Source: an uncultured Collinsella sp. (GTDB lineage: Bacteria > Actinomycetota > Coriobacteriia > Coriobacteriales > Coriobacteriaceae). Taken from it: a DNA stretch of 12,552 nucleotides. Shown piece after piece: positions 1-5,784 of this stretch (position 1 is the first letter of the stretch; each line of letters opens with the position of its first letter). The stretch is taken from the NCBI GenBank assembly GCA_937950325.1, contig CALFDJ010000028.1, positions 1 through 12,552 on the forward strand. The letters are read 5' to 3'. The notes under the pieces are model-generated. The model did no database searches, was not told the DNA's origin, and saw only the letters and a list, made by a program, of their open reading frames with translations. The translations under genes and the position numbers were made by a program.

Positions 1-47
1 TCAATCGTAGCCCGAGACGGTCCCGGGCTGACAATTTCGACTGTAAT

Positions 48-142
48 GGACGTTCCTTTTCTGCCGGCACTTGGGGACACTCCTTGGCGCGCCAGAGCCA
101 GTCGCCCGGGGATGGAGGGGCCATTTTGGCCCTTGGCGGTCA
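48..142 (+). repeat. Flanking direct repeat, copy A
   Basis: This segment matches 6792-6886 without gaps in the same orientation. I count about nine differences in 95 bases by eye, all transitions. Key blocks are GGACGTTCC, CTTGGGGACACTCCTTGGCG, CCGGGGATGGAGGG and TTGGCGGTCA. The copy contains the palindrome TGGCGCGCCA and an inverted repeat around GGGCCATTTTGGCCC. I see no credible reading frame. It is probably an interspersed non-coding repeat (REP-like or the end of a mobile element) of this genome. The two copies bracket the RiPP island, so recombination between them could delete or mobilise about 6.7 kb. Confidence 0.85.
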
Positions 143-336
143 GTCGGGGCGAAACTAGAAGATCTTTCCGATTCGCGGCTGTTCATGCTTGTAGAGCATC
201 TAAAACAATAGGATGTTATTCTGGAATATGCCGGGTGCGTGAACTTGCCTGTCTTAGCCTTAATAAGGTATGGGGGAGTTTGGCTCAGGGGTTCCGTCTT
301 GTTCTTCAGCGCAGTATTGTGGGACAGATTTGCTGA
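143..336. other. No gene recognised; relic sequence
   Basis: Reading frames cross this stretch, but none has a convincing start, ribosome site or recognisable domain. It may include the eroded N-terminal part of the methyltransferase pseudogene that follows. The only frame continuous with that gene's motif I is interrupted by TGA at 334-336, and its residues resemble no N-terminal domain I know. Confidence 0.4.
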
Positions 337-986
337 GATTGGCGCCTTACACCGCAGAGCGCACGGAAGGCTCTCGATTTGTGTTCTGGCCCCAGAATAC
401 AGGGCCTGATACTTACCAACTGTGGCATGGATGTAACATCTGTAGAAATCAACCCTTTTGTTGTCGACCTTTGTAAGAAGAACACTGCCATCAACTCTTT
501 GGATGACGAAACTAGGGTGCTTGAGGGGAGCCTTTACTCCCCTCTGAGAGATGACTCATGTTTTTCGCTTGTCGTTGTGAATCCTCCGTTACTGCCGATT
601 CCGGATGAGATTCCTTATCCCTTCGTTTGAGATGGAGGACAATCGGGTCTGGATAAAACACTTCGTATTCTTAAGGGTGGCGATACGCATTTAGAGAAAA
701 ACGGTAAATACTGCTAATAGGGGTGACGACGATGGTGCAGGGGTGACCCGCGATGCTCTCAACAATACGTCGGATACTTGGGAAATCAGGTCTAGATGCA
801 TGTATGATGATGCTGTGTGGCTATTCAATTAATCCGCGTTCCGAATGGGTGCAGGGTATAGCTGCGACATCGTATGCTTTTGACCCGGCGCGATACTCAG
901 ATATTTCTGAGGCGGTTGACGAAGTTTATACGCACTATGCCGCGCAAGGCGTTTCGGAAGTTTGCACATCTACGTTACGGGCTTAG
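337..986 (+). pseudogene. Decayed class I SAM-dependent methyltransferase (HemK-like)
   Basis: After a TGA at 334-336, one frame reads TPQSARKALDLCSGPRIQG, the shape of a class I methyltransferase motif I. Its glycine loop is damaged: PR stands where a G-x-G run is expected. It continues through SVEINPF (acidic motif II), KKNTAIN and VVNPPLLP, the NPP[FY]-type motif IV of HemK-like enzymes. A TGA at 628-630 then interrupts FV-DGGQSGLD. After NGKY (about 709-713) the sense continues one frame over as LLIGVTTMVQG, meets another TGA at 744-746, and runs to a TAG at 984-986 as a plausible C-terminal part (CGYSINPRSEW, SDISEAVDEVY). Nonsense changes plus a frameshift make this a pseudogene. NPP-motif enzymes methylate glutamine or other planar nitrogens in proteins, or small molecules; the original substrate cannot be told. 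It may be a former tailoring gene of the island or an unrelated remnant. Confidence 0.75.
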
Positions 987-1301
987 GTTTCTTCAAGCGA
1001 GCAGGCTGGTTGCGTTATTTCGAGCGATTTTTCTAGTCTAGACGACAAAAGGCAAAGGATTTGATGGGTGTAAAACGCGGACGTTTGTGGGCGGATGCTC
1101 AAATCTATTGTGGCAATCGGGCGGTTGAAAAAGATATTTCAACCGCCCGATTGCCAGGTTCGTCGGAGGAGATGTCCGATTCCGACTCTCTTGTAGGAAG
1201 AGCTTGAGATCGTATTGGCCCAAGGCAATCTTAAAGCAGTCTCATTGGCAAATCTTCGCTCCAATTGTGTTGAGGTGTAAGGTATCAGTGATTGATGTTT
1301 T
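987..1301. other. Intergenic region before the ABC exporter
   Basis: No convincing gene lies here. Its clearest content is the perfect hairpin at 1111-1156, listed separately. Downstream of it, GGAGGAG (about 1166-1172) abuts an ATG that opens only an 11-codon frame, and I do not call that a gene. The rest must hold the promoter of the exporter, but I see no box pair good enough to mark. Confidence 0.5.
1111..1156. repeat. Perfect 20-bp inverted repeat with 6-nt loop
   Basis: The arm at 1111-1130 (TGGCAATCGGGCGG, then TTGAAA) is the exact reverse complement of 1137-1156, with AAGATA as the loop. The stem is long and GC-rich enough to be a terminator for the upstream methyltransferase remnant. 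However, neither strand has a U-run after the stem, so a classical intrinsic terminator is not supported. Alternatives are an attenuator for the exporter gene, a protein-binding hairpin, or a small mobile inverted repeat. Confidence 0.8.
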
Positions 1302-2954
1302 GTGGCGGGTAGATTGGGGCCTTCCTTGATTCGATGCGTTCTCTCGAGGTTCATCAGAGCAAAAGGGGCTTTCGTCTTCATTGCTATCACGGTGATTGGA
1401 ACCGCTCTCTCCTATGCCATGCCATACGTGAACGGGAAATTCTTAGATTTTCTTCTCGGTAACCGCAGCGAAAGAGACGCCGTACTCTTCGCGCTCCTGG
1501 TTGCGTCAATAGGAGTTTTCTCCACCCTCTTTACTTATTTTGCAGGAACACTTTCCATTCGCATAACCACGAGACTTTCCTTTGATCTTCTCAGGGAGGC
1601 CGTCTTGCGTTTTGAAAGAGACGATTACTTGGTGAGTCGGACCATCGATCCAGCCTATACAACGCAACGGATTATTTCCGACTCCAGCGTGGTCTCATCC
1701 TTCGTTTTGGCGAATTTTATCAGTGCGCCGCTGTCCATTGTAGCCATTCCCATCGTATTGCTTATCATATGGTCAATTGATTCAACTCTCGCGGTGTTTT
1801 CCATCATTCTCCCCATCGTGTATTTCTGTGTAATTACCGGGTTGAGGAAACTTTTGTATAGGGTCACGTATGAGAAGAAAGAGGCGGACAGCGCCTTTTA
1901 CGCCGCAATTGCATCGCAGCTTAATCAGATTCTCAACATTCAACTGACATCTTCGTACGGCAAGAGCGAACAAGCGCTCGACGCTGGGTTTAAGAGCTAT
2001 TTTCCCAAAGTTTTGCGTTCCGGAAAGCTATCATATTCTCTGACATCGCTCGATGGTCTTTTCGCAGCGTTGTTTCAAGCGGTGATACTTGTTGTTTCCG
2101 GAGTACGAATCATTAACGGAACTATGTCAATAGGCGAGTACACTATCATCGGTACATACTTCGCGGTTCTCTTTAAGACTTTGAAAAGTATGATGTCATT
2201 GTTCAAATCCTATCAAGATGCCAAAGCATCATGGGATAGGACGGCTATCGCGACGAGAGAAAAGGAGAGATCGGGGTGGAATCGGACCGATTTAGCTAAA
2301 CTCGATGAAATAAATGACATTTCGGTATCTGATTTGGAATTCTCGGTTGCCCTTCCAGACGGATCTGTCCGAGAGGTCCTCGGCGGGTTTTCTTTCAAGT
2401 TTTCCGGTCCTGGTACATATTGCATAGTTGGGGAAAACGGAAGAGGCAAGACGTCACTTCTTTACTTGATGCTCGGGCTATACTCATCGAAAGGCAAAGT
2501 AAAATACAACGGTGTGCCAATCGAAGAATGCGACTTGGATTACATACGTGCGAGAGAGATATCGTGCTGCCCACAGTCGTGCTTCGCGCCGGACGAAACG
2601 GTGAAAGAGCTGTTAGAGTATTTCGGCACGCCCTTTTCTTCCTATCACCGGGGTGTAGATGGCCTACTTTCGCTGGAAAACAGCGTGAAGGAGTTGCTCG
2701 GGAAACGTTGCTCCGCGCTTTCGGGCGGTGAGCTGCGCCGAGTGTACTTATGGTCGGCGATTTCACGCAAGTCGTCAGTTTTGGTACTCGACGAGCCCAC
2801 GACTGGGTTAGACGCTGTAAGCCGCGCCGAGCTTGCGGCCTATGTTAAGCGCAACAAGCAAAGCCAGCTGATCATCGTTGTCTCTCACGATGACGAGATG
2901 GTCGGCGCGGTAGAAGGGGTAGTGGATTTAGGCAGCATGTACCAGGGTAAATGA
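1302..2954 (+). CDS. ABC exporter, fused membrane and ATPase domains
   Basis: This is a half-transporter of about 550 residues that would act as a homodimer in the cytoplasmic membrane and export a substrate using ATP. Residues 1-310 form a type I exporter membrane domain with hydrophobic segments near 23-42, 62-82, 137-157, 161-180, 252-272 and 281-300. Residues 340-550 are the ATPase: Walker A GENGRGKT (377-384, with Arg at a variable position), Q-loop Gln425, signature LSGGE (473-477), Walker B VLVLDE (493-498) and switch His529. All catalytic residues are present. There is no N-terminal C39 peptidase domain, so it should not cleave double-glycine leaders itself. GTG at 1302 is the longest start but has no ribosome site; TTG at 1314 or 1323 is possible. 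Codon use includes TTA, CTA and TCA, unlike nifJ and arcC. It converges on the RiPP operon, so export of that peptide is a reasonable inference; a general peptide or drug exporter is the alternative. Confidence 0.93.
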   Translation: MAGRLGPSLIRCVLSRFIRAKGAFVFIAITVIGTALSYAMPYVNGKFLDFLLGNRSERDAVLFALLVASIGVFSTLFTYFAGTLSIRITTRLSFDLLREAVLRFERDDYLVSRTIDPAYTTQRIISDSSVVSSFVLANFISAPLSIVAIPIVLLIIWSIDSTLAVFSIILPIVYFCVITGLRKLLYRVTYEKKEADSAFYAAIASQLNQILNIQLTSSYGKSEQALDAGFKSYFPKVLRSGKLSYSLTSLDGLFAALFQAVILVVSGVRIINGTMSIGEYTIIGTYFAVLFKTLKSMMSLFKSYQDAKASWDRTAIATREKERSGWNRTDLAKLDEINDISVSDLEFSVALPDGSVREVLGGFSFKFSGPGTYCIVGENGRGKTSLLYLMLGLYSSKGKVKYNGVPIEECDLDYIRAREISCCPQSCFAPDETVKELLEYFGTPFSSYHRGVDGLLSLENSVKELLGKRCSALSGGELRRVYLWSAISRKSSVLVLDEPTTGLDAVSRAELAAYVKRNKQSQLIIVVSHDDEMVGAVEGVVDLGSMYQGK

Positions 2955-3084
2955 TGACAAGTGTAGTGCTACCCAACTGGCAGAGATAACAAAAAGGCGA
3001 TGCAGATGCACGTAGCATTCAGGCGGTTCGGACTCGGTGCCTTCACGCCATCGCAACGCTTTCAGATATAGTTCTCGTTCTCTT

Positions 3085-3102
3085 ACTAAAGGAAACTTTA
3101 GT
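3085..3102. terminator. Small tetraloop hairpin downstream of the exporter
   Basis: ACTAAAG (3085-3091) and CTTTAGT (3096-3102) form a perfect 7-bp stem closed by GAAA, a stable GNRA-type tetraloop. It lies about 130 bases past the exporter stop. There is no U-run after it, so termination is only a possibility; it could instead stabilise the transcript end. Confidence 0.3.
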
Positions 3103-3181
3103 CTACGTCATCTTGTCGAGACAGAGGTGAAGCGAAGTGTTGTCGCGACGTATCTTATTCCAGGTGGCTCAGTATCAGCGT

Positions 3182-3213
3182 GAGAATCGCACCAAAGTGT
3201 ACTTACGATTCTC
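3182..3213. repeat. 8-bp inverted repeat
   Basis: GAGAATCG (3182-3189) is exactly complementary to CGATTCTC (3206-3213), with a 16-base spacer. It sits in the gene-poor convergent region. It could be a weak transcript-end hairpin or chance. Confidence 0.3.
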
Positions 3214-3544
3214 GTGTCCCACGGACAACATGAGCTGAGCATTGAGGTTCCACCCTTTGCTGCAACTACACGGGGTTGGACGGCAATGAATATGCCGGGC
3301 CGCATCCACGCGCAGCGGGGGTCCATGTCCCAGTATGTTGCCTACAGCAGCCTCGATGTCCACGCACACATCATCTCTGCCTTCGCGTTCAATCCATTTG
3401 CCGGAGAGTGCGAGGGTTGCCAGGCCGTAGAATTCGAGCCGAACAAATGAAATGCGGTATCAGCGCATAGGATTAAACTGACGATTGCTTTGCACTGAGA
3501 ATACGCTTGGAAAGCCGCTATGGGTGGCGGCCCGGGTTAAATAG

Positions 3545-3589
3545 AGAAGCCCGTCCGATCACTTTCATGTGGCGAACGGTCGGGCTTCT
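3545..3589 (-). terminator. Terminator hairpin ending the RiPP operon
   Basis: AGAAGCCCGTCCG (3545-3557) pairs with CGGTCGGGCTTCT (3577-3589), 12 of 13 positions with one T-T mismatch, around a 19-base loop. The minus-strand product would leave the stem into CTATTT, a modest U-rich tail; the plus strand leaves into TATTCC. It lies about 65 bases past the stop of the small membrane peptide gene, which fits the end of the minus-strand operon, and it could work in both directions between convergent units. Confidence 0.6.
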
Positions 3590-3653
3590 TATTCCACTTG
3601 CCAATGCTCGGCTCATATTGGAAGAAAGCTACGCTAATGTTTGCGTGACACTC

Positions 3654-3761
3654 CTATTTTCTCCGAAGAAAGAGTCGGATAATGAAGAATAGAATTAAAA
3701 AAGGTGCCAGATATAACGCAAGTATAAAGGCTAATCCAACGAGACCTTGCAATAGTGGCAT
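3654..3761 (-). CDS. 35-aa single-span membrane peptide
   Basis: The frame encodes 35 residues beginning MPLLQGLVGLAF. The body is almost wholly hydrophobic (about residues 3-28), and the C-terminus is strongly basic, ending IRLFLRRK. This predicts one transmembrane helix with its positive end in the cytoplasm. A near-perfect ribosome site, GGGAGGAG, lies two bases before the ATG (GGAGG core spaced four), the best evidence that this tiny frame is translated. It follows the second precursor gene on the same strand after about 78 bases and is the last gene before the hairpin terminator. It has no cysteine and does not resemble the precursors, so it is unlikely to be a substrate. An immunity peptide, a membrane anchor or export helper for the maturation complex, or a toxin-like peptide are the options; none is proven. 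Its codons include TTA and CTA, like the rest of the island. Confidence 0.75.
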   Translation of the reverse strand: MPLLQGLVGLAFILALYLAPFLILFFIIRLFLRRK

Positions 3762-3763
3762 AA

Positions 3764-3771
3764 CTCCTCCC
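3764..3771 (-). promoter_or_regulatory. Ribosome binding site of the 35-aa membrane peptide
   Basis: On the minus strand this reads GGGAGGAG, an extended match to the 16S 3' end, with its GGAGG core four bases from the ATG at 3761. It is what decides that the short frame is a gene. Confidence 0.75.
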
Positions 3772-3839
3772 AGACACGAGATTTTGGTATTTGTTCCCAT
3801 CTTATTCTGAATTGGACCAAATAGTTCCTAGCCACAAAA

Positions 3840-4019
3840 CTACTCGTCAACTGGATCGCACCAATCTGCTGGCAAAACACAGCTTGATTCTTTATCGACA
3901 TAGCACCAATCCGCAACAGGGCACTCGGCGATGTCGTAAAAATTGCATATATCAACTCCAAGACAACAAGGCTCAACGGGAGGATGTTCATTTGAACCAA
4001 CAGGATGGATATGCTTCAT
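3840..4019 (-). CDS. RiPP precursor peptide 2 (Cys/Asp-rich, 59 aa)
   Basis: The 59-residue peptide starts MKHIHPVGSNEHPPVEP, a probable leader, followed by a core rich in Cys and Asp. The core has seven cysteines (18, 19, 25, 33, 39, 47, 54). Six pair with a downstream Asp as C19-x3-D23, C25-x3-D29, C33-x3-D37, C39-x2-D42, C47-x4-D52 and C54-x3-D58. The motif DWC occurs twice (37-39, 52-54). It aligns with precursor 1 through KHIHP, CLG, DIC, YD, C-x3-D-aromatic-C and a final Cys-Xn-Asp. GAGGAG five bases before the ATG supports the start. It lies 30 bases after precursor 1, in the operon of the radical SAM maturase. I infer a maturase substrate carrying thioether cross-links. There is no signal peptide, and no double-glycine site ends the leader. 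The similarity to freyrasin-type CX3D precursors is of pattern only. Confidence 0.88.
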   Translation of the reverse strand: MKHIHPVGSNEHPPVEPCCLGVDICNFYDIAECPVADWCYVDKESSCVLPADWCDPVDE

Positions 4020-4024
4020 AACAG

Positions 4025-4030
4025 CTCCTC
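4025..4030 (-). promoter_or_regulatory. Ribosome binding site of precursor 2
   Basis: Minus-strand GAGGAG sits five bases before the ATG at 4019. Together with the KHIHP start shared with precursor 1, it fixes the start of this short gene. Confidence 0.7.
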
Positions 4031-4049
4031 ACCTTAATCCAATTAGAGA

Positions 4050-4253
4050 CTACGTTTGATCAATGCCACAGTGATCTACAACGCAGATGCTGCCGCCATC
4101 CATGTCATAGTCGCAGTAATCGTATGCACCACAGCCATCTGCTTTATCATAAACAGTACAGATGTCAGTAATGCCCAAGAGGCAGTCAAAAGACATCGGC
4201 TTCACGCCTGCCTCGTCGCCACTTCCTGGATTAATCGGATGAATATGCTTCAC
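4050..4253 (-). CDS. RiPP precursor peptide 1 (Cys/Asp-rich, 67 aa)
   Basis: The 67-residue peptide starts at GTG (read as Met) with KHIHPINPGSGDEAGVKP, a probable leader, then a core from Cys24. Six cysteines (24, 32, 41, 47, 57, 62) are each followed by an Asp: C24-x5-D30, C32-x3-D36, C41-x3-D45, C47-x2-D50, C57-x2-D60, C62-x2-D65. The core is acidic and rich in Tyr and Gly, with DYC and DHC where precursor 2 has DWC. A longer frame exists upstream (ATG-type start at 4301), but the strong ribosome site AGGGAGGT four bases before GTG 4253 and the KHIHP match to precursor 2 decide this start. It lies about 170 bases after the maturase gene on the same strand. I infer it is a maturase substrate; the nature of the cross-links is inferred from the Cys/Asp pattern. 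Alternatives are a metal-binding peptide or an unmodified Cys-rich peptide. Confidence 0.9.
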   Translation of the reverse strand: MKHIHPINPGSGDEAGVKPMSFDCLLGITDICTVYDKADGCGAYDYCDYDMDGGSICVVDHCGIDQT

Positions 4254-4257
4254 GACT

Positions 4258-4265
4258 ACCTCCCT
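4258..4265 (-). promoter_or_regulatory. Ribosome binding site of precursor 1 (decides GTG start)
   Basis: Minus-strand AGGGAGGT lies four bases before GTG 4253, a strong match to the 16S 3' end. It selects the GTG over the earlier in-frame start near 4301. Strong sites on both precursor genes fit a substrate made in excess over its enzyme. Confidence 0.75.
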
Positions 4266-4311
4266 TTGAGTGCAGAAAAACCTCAATATTGTGTATAACA
4301 AACCAAGATGT

Positions 4312-4395
4312 CTAGTTCACCATATTTCTAGAATGGTTTCGGCGAACGTAGCAATAAGCTTCGCAGACGGTAATCAGAAGAACGAACACCTCCAC
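4312..4395 (-). CDS. Possible second tiny membrane peptide (weak)
   Basis: Directly after the maturase stop (TAA, 4425-4423) the same frame stays open to a TAG at 4314-4312. It encodes a hydrophobic run (IAVTIVEVFVLLITV) followed by a basic tail (YVRRNHSR), the layout of the 35-aa membrane peptide elsewhere in the operon. The only usual start is GTG 4395, giving 27 residues, and no ribosome site precedes it. It could be a tiny gene, a C-terminal extension of the maturase lost by a stop mutation or reached by readthrough, or chance. Confidence 0.22.
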   Translation of the reverse strand: MEVFVLLITVCEAYCYVRRNHSRNMVN

Positions 4396-4422
4396 AATGG
4401 TGACAGCAATGCGCTGAACCGC

Positions 4423-5781
4423 TTATTCCGATACAGTAGCTTCTCGTTGATTTTTCTCCTGCGAAGATGAGTGGCGGGAAATAAGGTCAAAAGCCATCTC
4501 GTAGCACATTTTTCTATATTCACATGATGCAGGGTGTAGACTCTTGGGCAAGTAGCCGTGCTCGTCTGCAGCCTCCCAGCTACAGCCCCCACCACAGAAA
4601 GACCGAGCCCAACAGTCCGTACAGTCAATTCTTTTTTCGACACCCTGACTCCAGTTTTCAATATACCTAGTTTCGTCAATTCCGGTGACGATGTTGCCCA
4701 TTTTGAATCGCATCATCCCGACAAACCTGTGACAGGGGTATACGTCCCCTTCGGGAGTCACGGAAATAAAACGCCTGCCAGCCCCGCATCCGACAAAGGC
4801 GATCCTGTTGCTCATAATCAAATCAACTGCAGTTTTCAATGTTCTAAACAAGGGCTTTTCCCCTTGATCAATCTGTTTGAGATATTGATCCGCCAAATCT
4901 ATTAGGCCCGCCCTGATTTTGTTTAATGAGTGTTCGTCGAGTTTGATATTCTCATCGAATGAGCTCACGGGCGAGAAGTAAATCCTTCTGAAGCCCATCT
5001 CTTTAAACTGAAGATAGTCTTCAACAAGGTTACAGTTATTATTTGTTAAGGTCGCTCTTGCGCCGAAGGGGAACGACTCGGAAAAACGACGAACGTTTTT
5101 GTCGATATCGGAGAAAGAGCCGCCTCCCGTCTTGTACGGGCGCGATGCATCGTGCTTGCATCCTGTACCATCGAGACTAATCAGAACAGAAAACCCGTGC
5201 TCCTTGAAAGAATTCACAGCAGTGTCATTCAAAAGCGTTCCGTTGGTCGTAATAGAATAGGTAAAGTTTCTATTGGGGTATATTCTTTTTGAATAGTCGA
5301 CCGTTTTCCATATCAGCGGCTCGTTAATCATGGGTTCCCCACCAAAAAAGACGATCGCAAGCGTTTCGTTTTCCGATGAACTTGCGACGAGGTAGTCGAC
5401 CGCCTTGAAGGCTATCTCGTCTGTCATCAGCAGAGGAGACGTTCCATAATCTCCTTTACCGGCAAAACAGTAACTACAACCAAGGTTGCATGCATGTGAA
5501 ACGTGGAGTTCGATGGATCTAAGTTTTCGAGGCGTGTCTTTTGTTAAGAAAGTCCGCTCAGACAATCGTTGAAACTCATCAATGTCGTCTTCAAGTTCTG
5601 CTATGGTCGTTTGGTCGTAGCCTTTTGCAGCAAGTGACTTTGTCAGCAACTTCGAGTTGGCCGTTCTTCCCGATGCTTCAAATATGCGAAGCGCATCTTC
5701 TGATGCTTGGTCAACCTGAAAGCAATTGCGAGTGACCTCATCGAAGCAGTAACGACGATCACGTACTGAGAAAAAATGCAT
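4423..5781 (-). CDS. Radical SAM/SPASM peptide maturase (RiPP)
   Basis: This 452-residue cytoplasmic enzyme would use S-adenosylmethionine and iron-sulfur clusters to cross-link the precursors encoded just downstream. Residues 1-85 form a small N-terminal domain typical of SPASM maturases (MHFFSVRD, then YCFDEV), probably the leader-binding RRE-like part. The radical SAM cluster motif CNLGCSYC uses Cys98, 102 and 105; FFGGEP (145-150) is the SAM-binding motif. The SPASM domain shows the canonical ligand order: Cys332, G-x4-Cys350, then C387-x2-C390-x5-C396-x3-C400 and Cys420, with Cys426 nearby. CYCFAGKGDYG and CWARSFCGGGC resemble thioether-forming maturases of the SCIFF/ranthipeptide group. 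GTG 5811 would add ten residues, but ATG 5781 has GAGGAA at good spacing and begins like family members, so I prefer it. No promoter could be marked. Codon use is unlike the housekeeping genes. Family assignment is firm; the exact bond formed is inferred. Confidence 0.95.
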   Translation of the reverse strand: MHFFSVRDRRYCFDEVTRNCFQVDQASEDALRIFEASGRTANSKLLTKSLAAKGYDQTTIAELEDDIDEFQRLSERTFLTKDTPRKLRSIELHVSHACNLGCSYCFAGKGDYGTSPLLMTDEIAFKAVDYLVASSSENETLAIVFFGGEPMINEPLIWKTVDYSKRIYPNRNFTYSITTNGTLLNDTAVNSFKEHGFSVLISLDGTGCKHDASRPYKTGGGSFSDIDKNVRRFSESFPFGARATLTNNNCNLVEDYLQFKEMGFRRIYFSPVSSFDENIKLDEHSLNKIRAGLIDLADQYLKQIDQGEKPLFRTLKTAVDLIMSNRIAFVGCGAGRRFISVTPEGDVYPCHRFVGMMRFKMGNIVTGIDETRYIENWSQGVEKRIDCTDCWARSFCGGGCSWEAADEHGYLPKSLHPASCEYRKMCYEMAFDLISRHSSSQEKNQREATVSE

Positions 5782-5784
5782 ACG

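Larger units (their letters stand above)
3016..3450 (+). pseudogene. Possible decayed reading frame, unrecognised
   Basis: One frame is open from just after a TAG (3013-3015) to a TGA at 3448-3450, interrupted only by TGA at 3181-3183. The part after that stop could start at GTG 3214 (78 residues). Its sequence includes SHGQHELSIEVPPF, RIHAQRGSMSQY and a late CEGC pair, none of which I recognise. No good ribosome site precedes either piece, and other frames are also fairly open here, so coding is weakly supported. It may be a remnant of an earlier insertion between the two convergent units, or simply non-coding sequence. Confidence 0.2.

Noticed and set aside
9..29. AGCCCGAGAC / GTCCCGGGCT inverted repeat at the window edge
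   Set aside because: The arms are nearly adjacent with one mismatch and no U-run; it could end an upstream gene outside the window but cannot be judged here.
3507..3692. A 61-codon plus-strand frame
   Set aside because: It runs through the terminator hairpin and opposite the tiny membrane gene, with no ribosome site.
3731..4000. An 89-codon minus-strand frame overlapping precursor 2
   Set aside because: It is shifted by one frame from the precursor, lacks a ribosome site at its start and resembles nothing, whereas the precursor frame has a ribosome site and matches its paralogue.
4374..4679. A 101-codon minus-strand frame over the maturase C-terminus
   Set aside because: It is out of frame with the SPASM domain, whose cysteine ligands clearly belong to the maturase frame.
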